Below are positions 1-5,682 of a stretch of DNA of 5,895 bases, piece after piece. A program made the position numbers and the translations under genes. Source of the DNA: Helicobacteraceae bacterium (GTDB lineage: Bacteria > Campylobacterota > Campylobacteria > Campylobacterales > SZUA-545); assembly GCA_031276985.1 (NCBI GenBank), contig JAISMA010000020.1, forward strand, positions 1-5,895. The letters are read 5' to 3'. The notes beneath the pieces are model-generated. The model did not search any database, was not told the DNA's origin, and saw only the letters and a program-made list of their open reading frames with translations. Numbering within the stretch: position 1 is the first letter of the stretch; every line of letters begins with the position of its first letter.

Positions 1-2
1 AT

Positions 3-221
3 TCGCGTTTTACCGCCAAAAACGTCATATTCGACGACAAAGCAAATGAAAGTTCTCGTTTTGCCGCCAATCGCGCACGCGGCAACTTTGAAGCGGCAAA
101 CAGCTTTGGCGTGGCGCAAACGTATAAAAGCTCGTTAAATGGCTTCGCCGTTTACGCCGCCGCAACGCAAAACGCCTTTCAATCATCGTTCCAAATTAGC
201 TCCTTTACCGCGATCGCCTAA
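3..221 (+). CDS. C-terminal end of an unrecognised protein (5' partial)
   Basis: An open frame runs in from the left edge for 72 codons and ends at TAA (219-221); the true start lies outside the window. The visible residues are rich in Ala, Asn, Ser and Phe, and related short strings recur (RFTAKN near the edge, RFAANR about 19 residues later). This could reflect a short repeating pattern, but I recognise no family. No membrane segment, signal peptide or catalytic motif is visible. Codon choice (GCC, GCG, AAC, GCGATCGC inside the 3' end) resembles thiG downstream, which favours a real gene. The opposite strand has a 56-codon ORF here with an Arg-rich, shadow-like composition, so the plus frame is preferred. 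A non-coding origin cannot be excluded for so short a piece. Confidence 0.5.
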   Translation, partial: SRFTAKNVIFDDKANESSRFAANRARGNFEAANSFGVAQTYKSSLNGFAVYAAATQNAFQSSFQISSFTAIA

Positions 222-350
222 CCGCCAACCGCCAGCAAAACCGCCGCCGATCGTATCGCGCAACCCTCTCACGCCTTCCCTTCATTTCCGCGAAAGCTAA
301 TATCTAACATTTAAGCAATTTGCATTACTTTAAGTCATAAAAGCGCCGAA

Positions 351-376
351 TCGTCATACCTGCGAATGCGGACATT
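351..376 (+). repeat. Degenerate copy of the dispersed palindromic repeat
   Basis: The segment reads TCGTCATacCtGCGaatGCGG and resembles the left part of the repeat at 427-476: the TCGTCAT lead followed by an imperfect CCnGCGAAnGCGG hairpin core. The arms are partly decayed (mismatches in both), so this looks like an old copy. It could also be chance similarity in a GC-skewed region. Confidence 0.35.
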
Positions 377-441
377 TATTTCCTAAGCGCTCGCGTTGTT
401 TCAGCCTAACCTATTACAAGCCTAAATCGTCATTTTCGCGT

Positions 442-453
442 CCCCCCCCCCCC
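442..453 (+). repeat. Homopolymeric tract of 12 C
   Basis: Twelve consecutive C residues sit between a TCGTCATTTTCGCG lead and the palindromic repeat. Long poly-C/poly-G tracts are the classic phase-variation sites of Campylobacter and Helicobacter (established knowledge). Here the tract is not inside a convincing gene and lies over 300 bases from the thiG start, so a regulatory effect is not obvious. Its length may vary between cells or be a sequencing error. Confidence 0.8.
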
Positions 454-571
454 ACCATTCCCGCGCAAGCGGGAATCCAAATATCGCGTAGCGATGACAA
501 GCTATTGCGAAAGCAGTTTGAAATACGATTGGCTTAACGCTAGATACTCGCTTGCGCGGGGAATGGCGGGG
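450..571. repeat. Inverted repeat pair with a dRS3-like palindrome (possible MITE-like element)
   Basis: Within the left arm, 457-476 is a perfect palindrome, ATTCCCGC-GCAA-GCGGGAAT, which matches the ATTCCC-N8-GGGAAT form of the neisserial dRS3 repeat (established knowledge of that consensus). The 22 bases at 450-471 are complementary to 549-571 with one mismatch and one extra base, with a spacer of 77 bases between them. The spacer carries another short hairpin (483-495). Terminal inversion around a short non-coding core suggests a miniature mobile or REP-like element. No target-site duplication was identified, so the exact borders are uncertain. Confidence 0.55.
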
Positions 572-750
572 AGAAGGGCAGAAATGATGGGAGAGGCGCG
601 AACGACAGATCGGCGGCGATCCGCCGCAAACAACCACAAGTAGCTACGATCCCGTTATCTGATTACAAATAAGAGCCGCCAGCAAGCAACTCGACCGATA
701 ACCGATCAACCGCAAGCGGCGGCGATCGGAAAAGCGGTAAATCGCGGCTT

Positions 751-759
751 TGATATGAT
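751..759 (+). promoter_or_regulatory. Likely thiG promoter (extended -10)
   Basis: TGATATGAT has the extended -10 form (TG, one base, then TATGAT at 754-759). It sits 27 bases before the thiG ATG, giving a 5' leader of about 20 bases. No clear -35 hexamer is present, as is usual for Campylobacterota sigma-70 promoters. The assignment rests on sequence resemblance only. Confidence 0.45.
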
Positions 760-786
760 CGCCCGATTAGGATTTTAGGAGTTTTT

Positions 787-1566
787 ATGCATTCGCTCAT
801 CATCGGAAAATATGAGTTTGGCAGCCGACTGATCGTAGGCAGCGGTAAATACAAAGATTTCAAAACCACGCGCGAGGCGACGATCGCAAGCGGCGCGGGG
901 CTAATCACCGTAGCGGTTCGGCGGGTGAACATCACCAATCCAAACGAGGAAAACCTGCTTGATTATTTCAAGGGCACAAACGTAAAACTACTGCCAAACA
1001 GCGCGGGCTGCGTCAGCGCCGACGAAGCGATCTCCACTTTTCGTCTGGTGCGCGAGGCGACGGGGATCGACCTGATAAAGCTGGAGGTGATCGGCGATAG
1101 CGCAAAAACGCTCTATCCCGACGCGATCGAAACGCTCAAAGCGTGCGAAATCCTCGCCAAAGAGGGCTTCAGCGCAATGGTCTACACGACCGATGATCCG
1201 ATTATGGCAAAGCGACTTGAAAGCGCGGGCGCGGCGGCGATAATGCCGCTTGCAAGCGCGATCGGCAGCGGACAGGGCATTCAAAACCGCTTCAACGTGA
1301 TATTTGTAAAAGAGGCGGTCAAACTCCCCGTGATCGTCGATGCGGGCGTGGGTTGCGCTTCGGACGCGGCGATCGCGATGGAGCTTGGCGCGGACGGCGT
1401 GCTGACAAACACGGCGATCGCGCGGGCAAACAATCCGATTTTAATGGCCGAAGCGATGAAAAACGCCGTGATCGCGGGACGGCAAAGCTATCTTGCGGGG
1501 CGGATCGCAAAACGGCTATACGCCTCCGCTTCGTCGCCGATTGAAGGGATCGCGTCGCTTACGTAA
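787..1566 (+). CDS. thiG: Thiazole synthase ThiG
   Basis: ThiG makes the thiazole half of thiamin in the cytoplasm. It condenses 1-deoxy-D-xylulose 5-phosphate, dehydroglycine and the sulfur of the ThiS thiocarboxylate. The 259-residue protein is full length for the family and a TIM barrel is expected. Recognisable motifs are GSGKYKDF (18-25), the ALRR-like AVRRVN (43-48), LPNSAGC (69-75), IKLEVIGD (97-104) with Lys98 as the probable Schiff-base lysine, MPLASAIGSGQGI (153-165) and VDAGVGCASDAA (184-195) plus NTAIA (208-212) around the phosphate site. The start is set by AGGAG at 777-781, five bases before ATG. The usual partners thiS, thiF and thiH are not in the window, so the gene seems to be transcribed alone from its own promoter. 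No TPP riboswitch is visible. The identification is very secure. Confidence 0.97.
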   Translation: MHSLIIGKYEFGSRLIVGSGKYKDFKTTREATIASGAGLITVAVRRVNITNPNEENLLDYFKGTNVKLLPNSAGCVSADEAISTFRLVREATGIDLIKLEVIGDSAKTLYPDAIETLKACEILAKEGFSAMVYTTDDPIMAKRLESAGAAAIMPLASAIGSGQGIQNRFNVIFVKEAVKLPVIVDAGVGCASDAAIAMELGADGVLTNTAIARANNPILMAEAMKNAVIAGRQSYLAGRIAKRLYASASSPIEGIASLT

Positions 1567-1568
1567 GG

Positions 1569-1601
1569 CTTGAAAGGGTAAAATCGCGCCCTTTGTTCAA
1601 G
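1569..1601 (+). other. Imperfect hairpin between thiG and the tRNA cluster
   Basis: CTTGAAAGGG (1569-1578) can pair with CCCTTTGTTCAAG (1589-1601), leaving a small bulge and a 10-base loop. No T-run follows on either strand, so it is not a standard intrinsic terminator. It may weakly terminate thiG transcription, or it may be chance. It overlaps the candidate tRNA promoter. Confidence 0.35.
1579..1591 (+). promoter_or_regulatory. Candidate tRNA operon promoter with GC-rich discriminator
   Basis: TAAAAT at 1579-1584 resembles a -10 box and is followed at once by CGCGCCC. A GC-rich stretch between -10 and the start site is typical of stringently controlled stable-RNA promoters (established knowledge, mainly from enterobacteria). 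Transcription would begin near 1591, about 17 bases before tRNA-Pro. No -35 consensus is evident. Confidence 0.4.
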
Positions 1602-1607
1602 AAAACG

Positions 1608-1684
1608 CGGGATGTGGCGCAGTCTGGTAGCGCATTTGGTTTGGGACCAAAGGGTCGCAGGTTCAAATCCTGTCATCCCGACCA
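1608..1684 (+). tRNA. tRNA-Pro (anticodon TGG)
   Basis: The acceptor arms CGGGATG (1608-1614) and CATCCCG (1674-1680) pair perfectly and are followed by discriminator A and encoded CCA. The anticodon stem TTTGG/CCAAA encloses the loop TTTGGGA with TGG at 1642-1644. The T arm carries GGTTCAAATCC. The C1:G72 acceptor pair is typical of bacterial tRNA-Pro. It is the first gene of a five-tRNA same-strand cluster, five bases before tRNA-His. Confidence 0.97.
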
Positions 1685-1689
1685 TTGTT

Positions 1690-1767
1690 GGTGGGCGTAG
1701 CTCAGTTGGTTAGAGCGTCAGATTGTGGCTCTGAAGGTCGCCGGTTCAATCCCGGTCGTCCACCCCA
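1690..1767 (+). tRNA. tRNA-His (anticodon GTG)
   Basis: The acceptor GTGGGCG (1691-1697) pairs with CGTCCAC (1757-1763), and the extra G at 1690 faces C73 (1764), the G-1 identity element of tRNA-His. CCA is encoded at 1765-1767. The anticodon stem TCAGA/TCTGA holds the loop TTGTGGC with anticodon GTG. Only three bases separate it from the next tRNA, so it is processed from a common transcript. Confidence 0.97.
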
Positions 1768-1770
1768 TTT

Positions 1771-1847
1771 GCGCTTGTAGCTCAATTGGATAGAGCATCA
1801 GACTTCGGATCTGGCGGTTAGGGGTTCGAGTCCCTTCAAGCGCGCCA
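1771..1847 (+). tRNA. tRNA-Arg (anticodon TCG)
   Basis: The acceptor GCGCTTG (1771-1777) pairs with CAAGCGC (1837-1843), followed by G73 and encoded CCA. The anticodon stem TCAGA/TCTGG (one T-G pair) holds the loop CTTCGGA, with TCG at 1805-1807. The T arm GGGGTTCGAGTCCC is canonical. It reads CGN arginine codons. It is three bases from the following tRNA-Arg. Confidence 0.96.
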
Positions 1848-1850
1848 AGC

Positions 1851-1926
1851 GACTCCGTAGCTCAGAGGATAGAGCAACGGCCTTCTAAGCCGTTGGTCGC
1901 AGGTTCGAATCCTGCCGGGGTCGCCA
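1851..1926 (+). tRNA. tRNA-Arg (anticodon TCT)
   Basis: The acceptor GACTCCG (1851-1857) pairs with CGGGGTC (1916-1922) with one T-G pair, followed by G73 and encoded CCA. The anticodon stem ACGGC/GCCGT encloses CTTCTAA, giving anticodon TCT for AGA/AGG codons. The T arm AGGTTCGAATCCT is canonical. The 42-base gap to tRNA-Leu is longer than the other gaps and could hold a second promoter or a processing site. Confidence 0.96.
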
Positions 1927-1968
1927 CTTATTGGCGCTCGCGTTGCGTTTTATTGTCGTTGTATTGTC

Positions 1969-2053
<85 letters not shown>

Positions 2054-3267
2054 TTTCAGCTATTTTCATTTAATTTCATTTATACATTTTGCCGCGTAGA
2101 TAATCGGGTATCTGTTTAATGTTTGTTATCGCGCCCTTTAGTCCTAAATGCTTTTCATAGCTTCGGTGAATATACTTTCCAGCCCATTCTTGATACGCTT
2201 CTTTGGACAAAATGCCGTCATTCACCAAATCTTTGCTCAAGTCGTCGATTGTCTTTTTAACGTGATCGGCTAAGGATTTGATATGCGGCGCGATTGTTTG
2301 AGTTTCGCCCGCGACGTATTCGTGCAATGCCTTGCGCTCCGCTTCGCTAAACTCTGTAGCTATGGCTTTATGCAAACGTTCCAGCTTGTTGGCTTCTACG
2401 TTTAGCTTGACGTTTCGCGCTTCACGAATGGCTTCGTAACCTTCGCTTAGGGTGTTTTTCCACGTTGTCTTGCCAAATGGTCCAGTTCCTAGCGGTCCAG
2501 TTATGTCGTCAAAGGCTTGTCTGCTTTTGACGGCGTTATCATAAGTCTTACGCAAATCGCGCTTGCCAAAACGCGAAGCAAGAGCAAAACCGCCAGCCGC
2601 TCCTAACAATGCGCGTTCGTTACTCCAGCCGTTCTCGCCGCTACTTCCGCCAATGACAAATCCTGCCGCGCTTGAGCCTACGTGAACGGGCGATTTAACT
2701 TCTACGCCGCTACTCTTGACTTTCGCGGAAGCCTCTGCTATAGTTTCGGAATGCGTTGAAGGGCTTGGCGCGGGTATCCCCGTCGACCTGAAATCGGCGG
2801 CTAATAGCGCTCCCTTCGACGCTTTCCTATTTGAATAGAAACTAATCACCCTCTCTTTCGCGCTAGTAATCGATTTCTCTTTTTTTGTTACGTTGCCTAT
2901 AACCGCCGTAAAACGCACGCCGTCGATTGTCTTTTCGTATATGCGCTTGTTAGGTTTGCTTTCGTCGCGAGGTCTAAGTTCGCCCGTCCGCACAATCTCG
3001 CCGATTTGCGCTAACTCGTCTTTTGTTACCCAGCCGTATTGCTTAGGGTCTAAATGGTGTTCAATGTGCGACGCGCCGTAGCCGTTGTGAACGTCGCGCT
3101 TGCTCTGTCTGCCTATCTCGTAAGCGATTGCGTCTTTGACTGTTTGTAAGTCTCTGCGAATAATCGTCGCGTCTGTGATTTTATCCTGAACTTCAATGAC
3201 TTTTCTTTTTTCTTTGTTGGCTCTCGATTGAGCGGAAGCGGCTAATGTATCCGCGCCTTGCTCTTTG

Positions 3268-3315
3268 CTAGGTGTTCTAGTAGCTAGACCACTAGGTGTT
3301 CTAGTAGCTAGACCC
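3268..3315. repeat. Tandem 24-bp repeat, two copies, CTAG-rich
   Basis: Two adjacent 24-base units (3268-3291 and 3292-3315) differ only at the last base. Each has three CTAG tetramers. A further CTAG at 3335 lies in GTGGTCTAG (3330-3338), the inverted complement of CTAGACCAC at 3284-3292. In the minus-strand frame the unit encodes the 8-residue repeat LATRTPSG, so the expansion is in frame. It probably arose by slippage in a linker between domains. Confidence 0.85.
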
Positions 3316-3502
3316 CCTTTGGCGTTAAGGTGGTCTAGTTTTGGCGGTTTATTGAAACGATTGTTTAGCTTGCTTGCGATTGCGTAACCGCCTAAAGCTC
3401 CAGCTAATCCTTTCGCCGCGTTATATCTAAGGTTGCCGTTTTCGTCGCGCTCAAATCCAGCCGTCGATCCGATAGCCGCGCCGCGCTTGACGAAAAACGA
3501 TT

Positions 3503-3539
3503 TATGATATATTATTCGCAGACTGTGAAGCGCTATAAC
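3503..3539 (+). promoter_or_regulatory. Possible promoter of the secreted-protein module
   Basis: This AT-rich stretch upstream of the first paralog holds two -10-like boxes, TATGAT (3503-3508) and TATAAC (3534-3539), without a clear -35. Either could drive the module from inside the 5' end of the opposite-strand remnant. The choice between them is not resolved by sequence. Confidence 0.25.
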
Positions 3540-3579
3540 TAAAATAAACGCTTATGGCTATCAAAGAAGGAGAAAAACA

Positions 3580-4176
3580 ATGAAATACGCGAAATTGATT
3601 CTTATCTTGCTTGTCTTAGCATTCGGGCTAAACGTGCAAGACGCCTACGGAGAAGACGATCTAAATTATCCCAACGCGTTTCATAAGGTTTTGCGTTTAA
3701 GCAACGATAATGGCGTGTTTATTGATGTGAAATTGCAATGCAAAAAAGACGGCAAAAATTTTACTTTCAAGCAACTAGATTATTTTGGTCATTACAATTA
3801 CGACGACAGAAATCGGTCGGACATTAGAAAACTCAAGGAAAGCGGTATTTCGCTAGATGTGGTATTTCTTATCGAATTTTCTGAACAACAAAAGAATGGC
3901 GATAAAGTTATTGTTAGCGAGAATGCCATTCTACATACCGACAGCCCTTCTCGTTTTCATTTCTCGTTTGCAAACGATCCAAGAATAATAAATTTTGAAT
4001 TGGCTGACCCTAAAATGAAGCCGATCACATATAGGACGTTACCTAAAAACAGCAAAACAGAAATTGCCAACGACGGTTATGTCGAAGATATATACATATT
4101 TGATATTGTTCGTCTCTGGGAAAACAACGCAACAGATCAAAAGATGACCTGCGATATACTAGCCGTATTGTATTAA
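3580..4176 (+). CDS. Secreted protein of unknown family, paralog 1 of 3
   Basis: A 198-residue protein whose family I do not recognise. Residues 1-24 form a signal peptide (MKYAK, then the hydrophobic LILILLVLAFGL, with likely cleavage after AYG), so the mature protein should be periplasmic or exported. There is one Cys in LQC (54) and one in MTC (191). Both are kept in the other two copies, suggesting a disulfide. Shared blocks are ESGIS.D (87-93), FSEQQK (100-105), HTDSPSRFHFSFAND (119-133), RIINFEL (135-141), DPKMKP (143-148), LPKNS, DGY, and RLWENNAT (178-185). From 119 to 148, 28 of 30 residues match paralog 2. The start is supported by AAGGAG at 3567-3572, seven bases before ATG. AT-rich sequence suggests transfer. 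An immunity role against a cell-wall amidase is inferred from context only. Confidence 0.85.
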   Translation: MKYAKLILILLVLAFGLNVQDAYGEDDLNYPNAFHKVLRLSNDNGVFIDVKLQCKKDGKNFTFKQLDYFGHYNYDDRNRSDIRKLKESGISLDVVFLIEFSEQQKNGDKVIVSENAILHTDSPSRFHFSFANDPRIINFELADPKMKPITYRTLPKNSKTEIANDGYVEDIYIFDIVRLWENNATDQKMTCDILAVLY

Positions 4177-4190
4177 AGCGCTAAACCAAA

Positions 4191-4415
4191 ATGAACGTAT
4201 ATAATCATAAACGTATAATCGGATCGGTGATTATCTATGAGGACAGCAGGAACAAACACGGACATATTGAAATATGGTCTGGAAGTAGCTTTATGAGCGA
4301 TTATATTACGCCAAATGCAGCGACAAACAATCATCTAACGCTGAAATTTGAAGGAAAATACAGAACGATTAAACACATCTGGTATAAAAACTTAATGACA
4401 AAGGGAAAGCAATAA
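4191..4415 (+). CDS. Small ORF resembling the histidine half of a cell-wall amidase (CHAP/NlpC/P60/Tae-like)
   Basis: A 74-residue ORF with no signal peptide. Its centre, GSVIIYEDSRNKHGHIEIW followed by SGSSFMSDY, matches the pattern seen around the catalytic His of CHAP, NlpC/P60 and Tae-type amidases: a strand, then GH(I/V)xIW.G...SD (motif memory, no search). The Cys-bearing N-terminal helix expected in such enzymes is absent: the frame is closed by TAA at 4182-4184 and no Cys occurs in the ORF. It is therefore probably an inactive remnant of an effector or lysin. There is no clear Shine-Dalgarno site before the ATG. Its stop overlaps the next start (TAATG, 4413-4417), as in co-translated effector-immunity pairs. 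It may be untranslated debris. Confidence 0.5.
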   Translation: MNVYNHKRIIGSVIIYEDSRNKHGHIEIWSGSSFMSDYITPNAATNNHLTLKFEGKYRTIKHIWYKNLMTKGKQ

Positions 4416-5011
4416 TGAGGTGCGTAAGTCCAAGATTAATTCTTACTGTGCTCATGTTTGTTTTAATAAACGGAGTAAACGCTCAAGATATTTACGAAGA
4501 AAATGAATTGTCTTATCGCGATGCATTCTATAAGTCTATGCGTTTAAGCAGTAGCGGATCATTTGCTCAAATAGAATTTAAACTGCAATGCAGAAGGAAC
4601 GGAAGAAATTTTATTTTTAACCCATACAGCGGCTATTACGATAGATTCGAGGCAAGTATGCAACGGCTTATGGAAAGTGGTATTTCACGAGATATGCTAT
4701 TTCGCGTTCAATTCTCCGAACAACAAAAGAAAGACGATAAAGTTATTATTAGAGACGTAGGCATTCTGCATACCGACAGCCCTTCTCGCTTTCATTTCTC
4801 GTTTGCGAATGATTCAAGAATAATAAATTTTGAGTTGGTCGATCCTAAGATGAAGCCGTTCACTACAAATGCGTTGCCAAAAAACAGCGAAGTAGAAGGT
4901 AACGCCGACGGTTACGCCACCGATATGTACATATTCGATCATATTCGTCTTTGGGAAAACAACGCAACAAATCAAAAGATGACCTGCGATATATTATTCG
5001 TGGGTTGCTGA
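4415..5011 (+). CDS. Secreted protein of unknown family, paralog 2 of 3
   Basis: A 198-residue paralog of the protein at 3580-4176. Its signal peptide (MRCVSPRLILTVLMFVLINGVNA, cut after VNA, residue 23) is unlike that of the other two copies, while the mature domain is closely shared: RLSS, LQC (Cys59), NFIF, ESGIS.D, FSEQQK, HTDSPSRFHFSFAND, DPKMKP, RLWENNAT and MTC (Cys191), with an extra Cys at 198. The region around residues 45-85 is the most divergent and could be a specificity surface. The start overlaps the stop of the amidase-like ORF by one base, and AAGGGA at 4401-4406 is a fair ribosome site, so translation is probably coupled. The function is unknown. Confidence 0.85.
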   Translation: MRCVSPRLILTVLMFVLINGVNAQDIYEENELSYRDAFYKSMRLSSSGSFAQIEFKLQCRRNGRNFIFNPYSGYYDRFEASMQRLMESGISRDMLFRVQFSEQQKKDDKVIIRDVGILHTDSPSRFHFSFANDSRIINFELVDPKMKPFTTNALPKNSEVEGNADGYATDMYIFDHIRLWENNATNQKMTCDILFVGC

Positions 5012-5037
5012 TCTCGCAAAAATAAGGTGGAACAACA

Positions 5038-5637
5038 ATGAAATACGCAAGATTGATTTTTGCCTTGTTTGCTTTGGCAGGCTGGTTGAATGGTACAGAG
5101 GAAGAATTATATTATCGTGACGCATTCTTTAAGGCTATGCGTTTAAGTAGCATCGCTCCGCTTATTGAAGCGGAATTGCAATGCAAAAAAGGCGGAAGGA
5201 ATTTTATTTTTGATCCATACAGTCGTTATGGTTACAACAAAGAGATTCGTGATAAAACCGAGTCGGATTTTCAACGACTTAAAGAAAGCGGCATTTCATC
5301 GGATACGCTGTTTTTTGTCGAATTCTCCGAACGGCAAAAGAAAGACGATAAGGTTATCCTTAGCGACGTAGGCATTCTACACGCCGACAGCCCTTCTCGT
5401 TTTCATTTCTAGTTTGCAAATGATCCAAGAATAATCAATTTTGAGCTAACAGATCCTAAGATGAAACCAATCAAAGTAGCATTTGGGTCTGATACGTTGC
5501 CAAAGAATAGCAAAGTCGACACTGGCAACGACGGTTATTCCGACGATATATACATATTTAATATCGTTCGTCTTTGGGAAAATAACGCCACAGATCAAAA
5601 GATGACCTGCGATATATTTATGAGCTTTGCCCATTAA
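5038..5637 (+). pseudogene. Secreted protein paralog 3 of 3, interrupted by in-frame TAG
   Basis: This frame would encode 199 residues, but codon 125 is TAG (5410-5412), where both other paralogs have TCG (Ser) in FHFSFAND. Reading on past it restores the whole family C-terminus (RIINFEL, DPKMKP, LPKNS, RLWENNAT, MTC) to TAA at 5635-5637. The damage is one base, apparently recent. A 124-residue product would lack the second conserved Cys and the most conserved block, so it is probably non-functional. A signal peptide is present (MKYARLIFALFALAGWLNG, cut near 19), and AAGGTGG at 5024-5030 gives a ribosome site. The 5' end matches paralog 1 more than paralog 2. Readthrough or sequencing error are alternatives. 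Confidence 0.8.
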
Positions 5638-5682
5638 AGCGCCATAATCAAAATGATCGCAAACGAAAACAAAAAATCAGCT

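Larger units (their letters stand above)
222..786. other. Non-coding region upstream of thiG, with repeats and hairpins
   Basis: This stretch of about 565 bases holds no convincing gene. The minus-strand frames that stay open here are Arg/Pro/Ser-rich and cross the repeats. It contains a degenerate repeat copy (351-376), a 12-C run (442-453), a perfect palindrome (457-476), a small hairpin ATCGC-gta-GCGAT (483-495), an inverted copy of the repeat (549-571), a GC-only hairpin CGGCGG-cgat-CCGCCG (611-626), and the likely thiG promoter (751-759). No T-run follows the hairpins, so none looks like an intrinsic terminator. No TPP riboswitch core was found. Confidence 0.7.
2076..3551 (-). pseudogene. 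Remnant of a large phage/conjugative polyvalent-type protein, start missing
   Basis: This minus-strand frame stays open for 491 codons, from just inside a TAA at 3552-3554 to TGA at 2076-2078. It has no ATG, GTG or TTG upstream of a GTG at 2991-2993, and that GTG would cut a domain in half. I therefore read it as the C-terminal part of a longer protein that lost its 5' end, although a short product from the GTG is possible. In order it shows a Gly/Ala-rich motif (3366-3485), a linker with an 8-residue tandem repeat, a segment GASHIEHHLD to VISFYSNRK (about 2823-3089) that resembles phage PBECR-type (barnase/EndoU/RelE-like) nuclease domains, a second Gly/Ala motif (2568-2678), and a charged helical C-terminus ending in DGILSKEAYQEWAGKYIHRSYEKHL, typical of polyvalent-protein-associated domains. 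Family assignments are from memory of motifs, not from a search. It lies 22 bases from tRNA-Leu. Confidence 0.6.

Noticed and set aside
422..637. Minus-strand 71-codon ORF crossing the C-tract (phase-variable gene)
   Set aside because: It runs through the repeat palindromes, has a Pro/Ser/Arg-rich shadow composition and shows no family motif.
622..786. TPP riboswitch upstream of thiG
   Set aside because: The CTGAGA and CTGATctggATAATaCcaGCGtAGGgA core elements are absent, and the likely leader is only about 20 bases.
1569..1601. Intrinsic terminator after thiG
   Set aside because: The hairpin is bulged and no T-run follows on either strand, so it is listed only as a hairpin.
3268..3315. CRISPR array
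   Set aside because: The two 24-bp units are directly adjacent with no spacer, and they code in frame with the surrounding gene.
5461..5637. Internal restart at ATG after the amber codon of paralog 3
   Set aside because: The product would lack a signal peptide and most of the domain, and there is no ribosome site.
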